Positions 1 to 5,737 of a stretch of DNA of 9,295 nt are shown here, one piece after another. The DNA is from DASUBN01 sp035691665. Its GTDB lineage: Bacteria; Pseudomonadota; Gammaproteobacteria; Natronospirales; REEB76. Position numbers and translations under genes: made by a program. The stretch spans positions 1 through 9,295 of the forward strand of contig DASSIS010000120.1 in NCBI GenBank assembly GCA_035691665.1, read 5' to 3'. Position 1 is the stretch's first letter, and the number at the start of each line of letters is the position of its first letter. Under the pieces are notes generated by a model. It searched no databases. It was not told the DNA's origin and saw only the letters and a list, made by a program, of their open reading frames with translations.

Positions 1-99
1 CGCACGCGCGAAGGCCAGGATCTGGGCAGCCTCAAGCTTGAGGACTTCGCCCGGCGTCTTGAGGCTGAGGTGGTGGCCCGGCATGGAGTGTCAGCCTGA
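1..99 (+). CDS. thrS: Threonyl-tRNA synthetase, C-terminal end (partial)
   Basis: Reading frame 1 from the first base gives 32 residues ending at a TGA (97-99). It contains RTREGQDLG followed by an amphipathic helix rich in Leu, Glu and Arg, which is the usual end of the anticodon-binding domain of class II threonyl-tRNA synthetase. The enzyme charges tRNA-Thr in the cytoplasm. The assignment also rests on context: thrS directly precedes infC-rpmI-rplT in most proteobacteria, and the gap to the infC start is only 58 bp. Everything upstream, including the catalytic core, lies outside the window, so identity is inferred from a short tail plus gene order. Confidence 0.85.
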   Translation, partial: RTREGQDLGSLKLEDFARRLEAEVVARHGVSA

Positions 100-144
100 A
101 CCACGTCCCCCGGGGTATGGCGGGGCGGGTTCAGGTTTATTTTT

Positions 145-149
145 GGAGG
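145..149 (+). promoter_or_regulatory. Shine-Dalgarno GGAGG that fixes the AUC start of infC
   Basis: GGAGG lies 8 nt before an in-frame ATC (158-160). No ATG or GTG sits at a comparable distance: the next in-frame candidates are GTG at 200 and ATG at 248, and neither has such a site. This decides the start of infC in favour of the non-canonical codon. Confidence 0.8.
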
Positions 150-157
150 ATCATCTA

Positions 158-676
158 ATCAGCTCTGAGAAGCGCGCCCGGCGAAACGGGGAGATATCGG
201 TGCCCAAGGTCCGGGTCATCGGCCCGGACAACCAGCAGATCGGAATCATGTTCACCCGCGAGGCCATCCAGTACGCCACCGAGAACGGCCTGGACCTCGT
301 CGAGGTGTCGCCCACCGCGGAACCGCCGGTGTGCCGCGTGATGGATTTCGGCAAGTATCTCTTCGAGATCAACAAGAAGCAGCAGACCGCGCGCAAGAAG
401 CAGAAGCAGATCCAGGTGAAGGAAGTGAAGTTCCGTCCGACCACGGACGAGGGCGACTACCAGATCAAGCTCCGTAACCTGACGCGCTTCCTCACGGAGG
501 GCGACAAGGCCAAGGTGACCCTGAGGTTCCGCGGACGCGAGCTGCTGCACCAGGAGCTCGGCGTCCAGATCCTGGAACGGATCAAGACCGACCTCGGCGA
601 GCTCGCCCAGGTGGAGCAGTTCCCGCGGCTCGAGGGCAAGCAGATGGTGATGATCCTCGGCCCCAAGAAGAAATGA
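158..676 (+). CDS. infC: Translation initiation factor IF-3 (AUC start)
   Basis: IF3 binds the 30S subunit, prevents premature 50S joining and checks the start codon and initiator tRNA. The 172-residue product matches the family length. The N-terminal domain carries NGEI near residue 15, then DLVEVSPTAEPPVCRVMDFG, followed by a Lys-rich linker. The C-terminal domain has the conserved VKEVKFRP, DEGDYQ and KVTLRFRGRE segments and ends in GPKKK. I set the start at ATC 158 because GGAGG lies 8 nt upstream and family homology begins just after it. An extension to the ATG at 38 would run through the thrS end in another frame. A non-AUG start (AUU in E. coli) is the known basis of IF3 autoregulation, since IF3 itself discriminates against such codons. 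It follows thrS and precedes rpmI. Confidence 0.95.
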   Translation: MSSEKRARRNGEISVPKVRVIGPDNQQIGIMFTREAIQYATENGLDLVEVSPTAEPPVCRVMDFGKYLFEINKKQQTARKKQKQIQVKEVKFRPTTDEGDYQIKLRNLTRFLTEGDKAKVTLRFRGRELLHQELGVQILERIKTDLGELAQVEQFPRLEGKQMVMILGPKKK

Positions 677-711
677 GTTCCAAGCGCTAAGACAGTCGAT
701 GCGATGAAAAA

Positions 712-774
712 GCGGACGGGTACACCCCTCCGCCCCTGGCGAACACCTCAACGCCGCTTCTGAGCGGGGCCAGG
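712..774 (+). promoter_or_regulatory. Structured leader upstream of rpmI (candidate L20-type autoregulatory RNA)
   Basis: The 127-nt infC-rpmI gap can fold into nested stems. GCGGA (712-716) pairs with TCCGC (729-733). CCTGGC (735-740) pairs with GCCAGG (769-774), enclosing a perfect CCGCT/AGCGG stem (754-758 and 763-767) with a TCTG loop. There is no T-run, so it is not an intrinsic terminator. In E. coli, ribosomal protein L20 represses rpmI-rplT translation through RNA structure in this same interval. That this fold binds L20 is inference from position. Confidence 0.4.
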
Positions 775-803
775 CAAACAGTAATGCAATCAGGAGTAGT
801 GAC

Positions 804-1001
804 ATGCCCAAGATCAAGACCAACCGCGCCGCGGCCAAGCGCTTTCGCGCAACCGGCACCGGCAAGTTCAAGCGTGGCCAGTCCCACAAGCGCCACATCC
901 TCACCAAGAAGAGCCCCAAGCGGAAGCGTCAGCTGCGCGGTGCGACTCTCGTGGTCCCCCAGGATCACGGTCGCGTCAAGCAGATGCTGCCCTGGTCGTA
1001 A
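804..1001 (+). CDS. rpmI: 50S ribosomal protein L35
   Basis: L35 is a small, very basic protein of the large ribosomal subunit. The 65-residue product has the family length and signature: MPKIKTN at the start, AAKRF near residue 10, HKRHIL near 28-33 and a Lys/Arg-rich core, with a conserved-looking end around the final VKQMLPWS. The ATG is preceded by AGGAG (792-796) with 7 nt spacing, a strong ribosome site. It lies between infC and rplT with only 19 nt to rplT, so it is co-transcribed and probably translationally coupled to it. The long structured stretch upstream is where L20-mediated control would be expected. Confidence 0.97.
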   Translation: MPKIKTNRAAAKRFRATGTGKFKRGQSHKRHILTKKSPKRKRQLRGATLVVPQDHGRVKQMLPWS

Positions 1002-1020
1002 TTGAGGAGAGGATAGAAAC

Positions 1021-1377
1021 ATGGCACGCGTAAAACGTTCCGTCACCAGCCGCGCCAAGCACAAGAAGGCCATCGGCAAGGCCAAGGGTTATTACAACGC
1101 CCGCCGCAAGAACATCCGCACCGTCAAGCAGGCGGTGATGAAGGCGGGGCAATATGCCTACCGCGACCGCCGCGACAAGAAGCGCGACATGCGCGGCCTG
1201 TGGATCGCCCGCATCAACGCGGCGGCCCGCCTCTGCGGCCTCTCGTACAGCCGCTTCATGGACGGCCTCAAGAAGGCGCACATCGACCTGGACCGCAAGG
1301 TGCTGGCCGACATCGCCGTGTTCGACCAGGCCGGCTTCGCCGCCCTCGCCGAGAAGGCCAAAGCCAGCTTGTCCTGA
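1021..1377 (+). CDS. rplT: 50S ribosomal protein L20
   Basis: L20 binds 23S rRNA early in 50S assembly, and in enteric bacteria also represses its own operon. The 118-residue product has exactly the E. coli length. It starts MARVKRSV, has the basic N-terminal extension with KAKGYYNARR, then RDRRDKKRDMR and LWIARINAA, followed by the globular C-terminal half (SYSRFMDGLKKA). A GAGG site (1009-1012) lies 8 nt before the ATG. The gap from rpmI is 19 bp. A strong hairpin with a T-tract lies 38 bp after the stop, so some transcripts probably end here before pheS. Confidence 0.97.
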   Translation: MARVKRSVTSRAKHKKAIGKAKGYYNARRKNIRTVKQAVMKAGQYAYRDRRDKKRDMRGLWIARINAAARLCGLSYSRFMDGLKKAHIDLDRKVLADIAVFDQAGFAALAEKAKASLS

Positions 1378-1415
1378 GTCGAAGCGACAGCGCTTAGACT
1401 TACGTCAGAGCAAGT

Positions 1416-1454
1416 GGGGGAAGGCCGCGAAACGGTCTTCCCCCTTTTCTTTTT
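1416..1454 (+). terminator. Intrinsic terminator or attenuator between rplT and pheS
   Basis: A 12-bp stem is formed by GGGGGAAGGCCG (1416-1427) and CGGTCTTCCCCC (1433-1444), with one G-U pair and the loop CGAAA. It is followed immediately by TTTTCTTTTT (1445-1454). This is a textbook rho-independent signal. In E. coli an attenuator preceded by the Phe-rich leader peptide pheM sits at this point and controls pheST. Here I see the terminator but no convincing pheM-like ORF upstream. A weak GTG frame at 1414-1470 contains three Phe codons, but it lies within the hairpin and has no good ribosome site. It could serve as partial terminator or attenuator. Confidence 0.85.
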
Positions 1455-1482
1455 GGGGTACACGGGGTAATAAGAACGACCC

Positions 1483-2508
1483 ATGAGCACCGACCTCGAC
1501 AAGCTGATCGCCGAAGCCAAGGCCCGCGCCGCCGGAAGCACCACGCTCGCGGCGCTGGATGAGGCGCGGGTCCATTACCTCGGCAAGAAAGGCATAATCA
1601 CCCTGGAGCTGCAGGCCTTGGGCAAGCTGCCGGCCTCCGAGCGGGCCGCCGCCGGCCAGCGCATCAACCAGGCCAAGCAGGCGGTGGGCGAGGCCTTGGA
1701 CGCGCGCAAGCAGGCCCTGGAGCAGGCTGGGCTCGCCGCCAAGCTCGCCGAGGAATCCGTGGACGTCACCGTGGCGGGTCGCGGCCAGGAGCCGGGCGGC
1801 CTGCATCCGTCCACTCGCATCCTCGAGCGGGTGCAGACGCTCTTCGAGCGCATGGGTTTCCGCATCGAGTCAGGCCCCGAGATCGAGGACGAGTTCCACA
1901 ACTTCGACGCCCTCAACTTCAAGCACGACCATCCGGCCCGGGCCGAGATGGACACGTTCTACCTGAAAGACCGGCCTTTCCTGCTGCGCACCCACACCTC
2001 GCCGGTGCAGATCCGTGCCATGCTGAAGGTGGGCGCGCCGATCCGCGTCATCGCCGCCGGCCGGACCTACCGGCACGACTACGACGTGACCCACACCCCC
2101 ATGTTCCACCAGGTGGAGGGCTTGCTGGTGGACGAGGGCGTGAGCATGGCGCACCTGCGCGGCACGCTCACGGACTTCATGCAGCGCTTCTTCGAGAAGG
2201 ACGAGCTGCGCACCCGCTTCCGGCCATCCTATTTCCCCTTCGTGGAGCCCGGCGCGGAGATGGATATCAGCTGCATCTTCTGCGGCGGCGAGGGCTGCCG
2301 GGTCTGCAAGCAGACGGGTTGGCTGGAGGTCTTGGGCTGCGGCATGGTGCACCCCAACGTGCTCAAGGCCTGCCACATCGACCCAGAGCGCTACACCGGC
2401 TGGGCTTTCGGCATCGGCGTGGAGCGCCTGGGGATGCTGCGCTACGGCATCGACGACATCCGCATGAACTACGACAACGACCTGCGCTTCTTGCGCCAGT
2501 TCCGCTGA
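1483..2508 (+). CDS. pheS: Phenylalanyl-tRNA synthetase alpha subunit
   Basis: PheS is the catalytic subunit of the alpha2-beta2 class II enzyme that charges tRNA-Phe. The 341-residue product has an N-terminal coiled-coil tRNA-binding arm (about 1-90). The core follows: GPEIEDEFHNFDALN (131-145), motif 2 around RVIAAGRTYRHDYD (188-201) with the invariant HTPMFHQVEG next to it, and motif 3 around GWAFGIGVERLGMLRYG (306-322). Ala308 matches the E. coli Ala294 that sets Phe specificity. Residues 264-275 hold CxxC-x4-CxxC, a zinc-knuckle-like insert absent from E. coli PheS but present in many other bacterial PheS proteins such as B. subtilis. No clear Shine-Dalgarno precedes the ATG. The start is set by homology (MSTDLDKL resembles the enteric N-terminus). 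pheT follows after 16 bp. Confidence 0.97.
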   Translation: MSTDLDKLIAEAKARAAGSTTLAALDEARVHYLGKKGIITLELQALGKLPASERAAAGQRINQAKQAVGEALDARKQALEQAGLAAKLAEESVDVTVAGRGQEPGGLHPSTRILERVQTLFERMGFRIESGPEIEDEFHNFDALNFKHDHPARAEMDTFYLKDRPFLLRTHTSPVQIRAMLKVGAPIRVIAAGRTYRHDYDVTHTPMFHQVEGLLVDEGVSMAHLRGTLTDFMQRFFEKDELRTRFRPSYFPFVEPGAEMDISCIFCGGEGCRVCKQTGWLEVLGCGMVHPNVLKACHIDPERYTGWAFGIGVERLGMLRYGIDDIRMNYDNDLRFLRQFR

Positions 2509-2524
2509 GTCAGGTGCACCAACG

Positions 2525-4900
2525 ATGAAGATCAGCGTAGCCTGGTTGAAGGAATTCATCGCCGTCGAAGCCGACGCCGCCGAGCTCGCGGAGCGCCTGA
2601 GCTTCGCCGGCATCGAGGTGGCCTCGGTGGAACCGGCCGTGCCCGCGTTCCAGAAGGTGGTGGTGGGGAAGGTGGTGAGCGTCGAACCCCATCCCTCCGC
2701 CGACAAGCTCAAGGTCTGCAAAGTGGACGCCGGCACCGGCGCGCGGCTGCAGATCGTCTGCGGCGCCCCCAACGTGCGTGCCGGCATGAAGGCGCCGGTG
2801 ATCCTGCCCGGCGGGCAGTTGCCGGACGGCACCGCCATCAAGCAGACCCAACTGCGCGGCGTGGATTCCAGCGGCATGCTCTGTTCCGCCCGGGAGCTCA
2901 AGCTCTCAGAGGAGGCTTCGGGCCTCATGGCGCTGCCGGACGACGCGCCGGTGGGCATGGACCTGCGCGAGTATCTCGGTGGCGACGACGAGCTCATCGA
3001 GATAGAGATCACCCCCAACCGGGGCGATTGCCTGGGGGTCCTGGGCGTAGCCCGGGAACTCGGCGCCCTCTACGACCTGCCCCTGAAGCAGGACACGGTG
3101 CCGGCGGTGCCGGCCGCCATCAAGGACAGCTTCCCGGTGCAGGACCAGGCGCTCGCCGCCTGCCCCGTCTACGGCAGCCGCATCATCCGCGGCCTGCGCA
3201 GCGATGCGGTCACTCCCCTGTGGATGCGCGAGCGTCTGCGCCGCGCGGGCCTCCGGCTGGTGCATCCGGTGGTGGATGTCACCCAGTACGTGATGCTAGA
3301 GCTCGGCCAGCCCATGCACGCCTACGACCTCAAGAAGATCTTCGGCGGCATCACGGTGCGCATGGCGAAGCAGGGCGAGTCCGCGAAGCTGCTCGACGGG
3401 GAGTCCCATGCCTTCGCCGGAGACATGGTGCTCATCGCTGACCAAGGCAGCATCCTCGGCCTCGGCGGCATCATGGGCGGCCTGGAATCCTCCGTGCAGG
3501 TGGGCACCACCGACGTCCTGTTGGAAGCAGCCTATTTCACGCCCGCCGCCATTAGTGGCCGGCCGCGGCGCACGGGTCTCATGACCGATGCCGGCTACCG
3601 TTTCGAGCGGGGCGTGGACCCCACGGGTCAGGCCCGGGCCTTGGAGCGCGCCACCGAGCTCATCCTCAAGATCGCCGGCGGCCAGGCGGGTCCCGTGAGC
3701 CTGCAGGCGGATCCAGCCAAGAAGGCAGTCTCCAGACCCATCCTGCTCCGGCGTGCGCGCTTGGGTGCGCTGCTCGGCATCGAGATCGGGGATAAAGAGG
3801 TGGAGCGCATCCTGACGCGGCTCGGCTTCGAAGTGAAAGCGGACAAGCAGGGCTGGAACGCCCTGGCCCCGGCCCACCGCTTCGACATCGAGATCGAGGA
3901 AGACCTCATCGAGGAGGTGGGGCGCATCCACGGTTACGAACATATCCCGCCGCTGCAGTACCCGGCCCGCCACGGCATGGACCGGCTGCCGGAAGCCCAG
4001 GTGGATCTGCGGCGCCTCCGGCAGGTGCTGGTGGACCGGGGCTACCAGGAAGTGGTGACCTACAGCTTCGTGGACCCGAAGCTGCAGAAGTGGCTCTACG
4101 GCGCTTCGGGACTGCTGCTCGCCAACCCCATCAGCGCCGAGATGACCGAGATGCGCCTGGGGCTCTGGCAGGGCCTGCTCAAGGCCCTGCACTACAACCT
4201 CAGCCGCCAGCAGGACCGTATCCGGCTATTTGAGACTGGTTTGAGATTTACTCTACAAGATGATGAAATAAAACAAGAAAACGTCATCGCAGGACTCGTT
4301 TCCGGACCCCAATATCCGCTCCAATGGGGCGAGCCCCAGCGGGCGGCGGATTTCGCGGACCAGAGGGGCGATGTGGAAGCCTTGCTCGCCTTGGCGGGTA
4401 TGAACGGCGCGTTGAAGGCCGAGAAGGCCGCCCATCCCGCCCTGCATCCGGGCCAGGCGGCCCGGCTGAGCTTCGATGGGAAAGAATTAGGCTGGATGGG
4501 GGCATTGCACCCAGGGGTGGCCCAGGCCCTGGACCTGTCCCAGGGTGCCTACCTGTTCGAGCTGCTCCTGGAGCCGCTTTTACGGGGTAAAACCCCCGCT
4601 TTCGAGCCTATTTCCCGCTTCCCGTCCATCCGGCGCGATCTGGCGCTGGTGGTGGCGGAGGGGGTCTCGGCGGCCGCGCTTCTGGCAGGGGCCCGGGAGG
4701 CCGTCGGCAGCCTGCTGCAGGACATCCGGATCTTCGATATATACCGTGGACCAGGCATAGATTCTGGTCGAAAAAGTGTCGCTTTAGGCTTGATTTTACA
4801 AGACTCTTCGCGCACTCTTACTGACGAAGACGCAGACGCGGCCATGGCAAGGGTGGCTGACCGGCTGCGGCGGGACCTGGGTGCCACAATAAGAGATTAG
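2525..4900 (+). CDS. pheT: Phenylalanyl-tRNA synthetase beta subunit
   Basis: PheT pairs with PheS, binds tRNA-Phe and edits mischarged tRNA such as Tyr-tRNA-Phe. The 791 residues match the bacterial length (795 in E. coli). In order: an N-terminal segment; the EMAPII-like OB fold (about 40-150, with HPSADKLKVCKV at 56-67 and IVCGAPN near 77); EITPNRGDCLGVLGVAREL at 161-179; the B3/B4 editing domain (about 208-395, with QPMHAYD and TDAGYRFERGVDP); B5 (about 400-475, ending in IEEDLIEEVGRIHGYEHIP); the core homology domain; and a C-terminal FDX-ACB anticodon-binding domain (about 695-791, with ISRFPSIRRDLALVV and LILQDSSRTLTDEDAD). Three patches in the last 700 bp (near 4228-4290, 4578-4600 and 4738-4825) have A/T-ending codons unlike the rest. 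The gap to ihfA is 3 bp. Confidence 0.97.
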   Translation: MKISVAWLKEFIAVEADAAELAERLSFAGIEVASVEPAVPAFQKVVVGKVVSVEPHPSADKLKVCKVDAGTGARLQIVCGAPNVRAGMKAPVILPGGQLPDGTAIKQTQLRGVDSSGMLCSARELKLSEEASGLMALPDDAPVGMDLREYLGGDDELIEIEITPNRGDCLGVLGVARELGALYDLPLKQDTVPAVPAAIKDSFPVQDQALAACPVYGSRIIRGLRSDAVTPLWMRERLRRAGLRLVHPVVDVTQYVMLELGQPMHAYDLKKIFGGITVRMAKQGESAKLLDGESHAFAGDMVLIADQGSILGLGGIMGGLESSVQVGTTDVLLEAAYFTPAAISGRPRRTGLMTDAGYRFERGVDPTGQARALERATELILKIAGGQAGPVSLQADPAKKAVSRPILLRRARLGALLGIEIGDKEVERILTRLGFEVKADKQGWNALAPAHRFDIEIEEDLIEEVGRIHGYEHIPPLQYPARHGMDRLPEAQVDLRRLRQVLVDRGYQEVVTYSFVDPKLQKWLYGASGLLLANPISAEMTEMRLGLWQGLLKALHYNLSRQQDRIRLFETGLRFTLQDDEIKQENVIAGLVSGPQYPLQWGEPQRAADFADQRGDVEALLALAGMNGALKAEKAAHPALHPGQAARLSFDGKELGWMGALHPGVAQALDLSQGAYLFELLLEPLLRGKTPAFEPISRFPSIRRDLALVVAEGVSAAALLAGAREAVGSLLQDIRIFDIYRGPGIDSGRKSVALGLILQDSSRTLTDEDADAAMARVADRLRRDLGATIRD
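4241..4269 (+). promoter_or_regulatory. Candidate internal sigma-70 promoter inside pheT
   Basis: TTGAGA (4241-4246) and TGAAAT (4264-4269) are separated by 17 bp and match 5/6 and 4/6 of the consensus. They lie in an AT-rich island in an otherwise GC-rich gene. In E. coli, ihfA has its own promoter inside pheT, so a secondary promoter for ihfA and the merR-type gene would make sense. The coding constraint means the match could also be chance. Confidence 0.35.
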
Positions 4901-4903
4901 ACC

Positions 4904-5206
4904 ATGGCGCTGACCAAAGCGGAGATGGCCGAGGCCCTGTTCGCGGAACTGGGGCTCAATAAACGGGAGGCCAAGGAGCTGGTGGACCTGTTCTTCGAGG
5001 AGGTCCGGCTGGCCCTGGCCGAGGGGCGCCAGGTCAAGCTCTCGGGGTTCGGCAATTTCGACCTACGCAAGAAGAACCAGAGGCCGGGGCGCAACCCCAA
5101 GACGGGGGAGGAGATCCCCATCACCGCCCGCCGGGTGGTGACCTTCCGTCCGGGACAGAAGCTCAAGGCACGGGTGGAGACATATGCTGGAAGTCGGGAA
5201 CAATAG
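4904..5206 (+). CDS. ihfA: Integration host factor, alpha subunit
   Basis: IHF-alpha forms a heterodimer with IHF-beta that binds and sharply bends DNA. It shapes the nucleoid, assists sigma-54 promoters, phage integration and replication initiation. The 100-residue product is nearly collinear with E. coli IhfA. It has MALTKAEM at the start, two N-terminal helices (REAKELVDLFFEEVR), the saddle strand KLSGFGNFDLR (45-55) and the DNA-intercalating arm around Pro65 in RPGRNPKTGE (60-69), then PITARRVVTFRPGQKLK. The ATG follows the pheT stop after 3 bp. AAGAGA (4891-4896), inside the pheT end, is the only ribosome-site-like sequence, so translational coupling to pheT is likely. Its 3' end overlaps the next gene by 23 bp. 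Confidence 0.97.
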   Translation: MALTKAEMAEALFAELGLNKREAKELVDLFFEEVRLALAEGRQVKLSGFGNFDLRKKNQRPGRNPKTGEEIPITARRVVTFRPGQKLKARVETYAGSREQ

Positions 5207-5540
5207 CGAACTCCCCCCGATCCCGGGAAAGCGCTACTTCACCATCGGTGAGGTGAGCGACCTGTGTGGGGTGAAGCCGCACGTGCTGCGCTATTGGGAG
5301 CAGGAGTTCCCCCAACTCAACCCCGTGAAACGGCGCGGCAACCGCCGTTACTACCAGCGCCATGACGTGCTGGTGATCCGCCAGATCCGGAGCCTGCTGT
5401 ACGAGCAGGGTTTCACCATCGGCGGCGCCCGCCAGCAGCTCTCCAGCGACGGCGCCAAGCAGGACATCACCCAGAGCCACCAGATCGTGCGCCAGATGCG
5501 CGTCGAGTTGGAGGAACTCCTTCAGCTGCTGAAGCGCTAA
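5184..5540 (+). CDS. Small MerR-family regulator downstream of ihfA
   Basis: The 118-residue protein has the MerR winged-helix DNA-binding domain. A helix-turn-helix occupies about 18-42 (YFTIGEVSDLCGV, then HVLRYWEQEFPQL), a wing follows at 50-62 (RRGNRRYYQRHDV), and then the second helix pair with IRSLLYEQGFTI. After it there is only a short Gln/Leu-rich helix (about 95-118) that may dimerise as a coiled coil. There is no effector domain or metal-binding Cys pattern. A MerR-type gene of this kind sits immediately after ihfA in many proteobacteria and its target is not generally known. The start at 5184 overlaps ihfA by 23 bp in another frame, with GGAG at 5176-5179, which suggests coupled expression. 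A later start would cut into the region before the HTH, but Met is absent there. Confidence 0.9.
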   Translation: MLEVGNNSELPPIPGKRYFTIGEVSDLCGVKPHVLRYWEQEFPQLNPVKRRGNRRYYQRHDVLVIRQIRSLLYEQGFTIGGARQQLSSDGAKQDITQSHQIVRQMRVELEELLQLLKR

Positions 5541-5554
5541 AGCGGGTTCCGTCT

Positions 5555-5585
5555 CAGGGGGCGTTCGCGTATCATGGCGCCCCTG
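5555..5585 (+). repeat. Imperfect inverted repeat around the tRNA-Pro promoter
   Basis: CAGGGGGCG (5555-5563) and CGCCCCTG (5578-5585) pair with one bulged G and enclose the -10-like TATCAT. It lies 15 bp after the MerR-type stop. As RNA it could be a stem that ends the upstream operon, but there is no T-run. As DNA it could be an operator or chance. Confidence 0.35.
5570..5583 (+). promoter_or_regulatory. Likely promoter -10 and GC-rich discriminator of tRNA-Pro
   Basis: TATCAT (5570-5575) is followed directly by GGCGCCCC (5576-5583), the GC-rich discriminator typical of stable-RNA promoters under growth-rate and stringent control. It would start transcription about 40 nt before the tRNA. 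The -35 region at 17 bp spacing (TTCCGT, 5547-5552) is poor. This places a separate transcription unit for the tRNA just after the operon. Confidence 0.45.
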
Positions 5586-5591
5586 TCTTAA

Positions 5592-5605
5592 GGCCCTTGA
5601 GGGCC
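5592..5605 (+). repeat. Perfect hairpin in the tRNA-Pro 5' leader
   Basis: GGCCC (5592-5596) and GGGCC (5601-5605) enclose TTGA, 19 nt before the mature tRNA 5' end. It could end transcription of the preceding operon weakly, or act as a leader stem removed during RNase P/RNase E processing. It has no T-tract beyond GTCTTC. Confidence 0.4.
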
Positions 5606-5624
5606 GTCTTCAGTCAAACCGAGT

Positions 5625-5701
5625 CGGGGCGTAGCGCAGTCTGGTAGCGCACCTGCATGGGGTGCAGGGGGTCGGAGGTTCAAATCCTCTCGTCCCGACC
5701 A
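5625..5701 (+). tRNA. tRNA-Pro(GGG)
   Basis: This 77-nt tRNA folds completely. The acceptor stem is 5625-5631 with 5691-5697 (one G-U). The D stem is GCGC (5634-5637) with GCGC (5647-5650). The anticodon stem CCTGC/GCAGG has the loop ATGGGGT, giving anticodon GGG at 5659-5661. The variable loop has 5 nt. The T stem GGAGG pairs with CCTCT around TTCAAAT. Discriminator A5698 and an encoded CCA (5699-5701) follow. It reads the proline codons CCC and CCU. The loop positions 32 and 38 are A and T, the A-U pair known as characteristic of tRNA-Pro(GGG), and G37 fits m1G37. C1-G72 at the acceptor end is a proline identity feature in bacteria. A tRNA after ihfA and the MerR-type gene is a common gammaproteobacterial arrangement. 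Confidence 0.97.
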
Positions 5702-5737
5702 ATTCAACACTGTCTTAAGAATCAAATGGCCATTGGG

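Noticed and set aside
155..919. Long minus-strand frame opposite infC and rpmI
   Set aside because: It is a shadow of GC-rich coding sequence: it lies fully antisense to infC, its residues are Leu/Arg/His-rich without any domain, and it has no ribosome site.
1414..1470. GTG mini-ORF with three Phe codons before pheS as a pheM leader peptide
   Set aside because: It has no proper ribosome site and lies inside the terminator stem and T-tract, so the Phe codons are explained by the T-rich sequence itself. Kept only as an idea in the findings.
1870..3018. Long minus-strand frame opposite pheS and pheT
   Set aside because: Antisense to two certain genes; low-complexity His, Val and Ala composition typical of complement translations.
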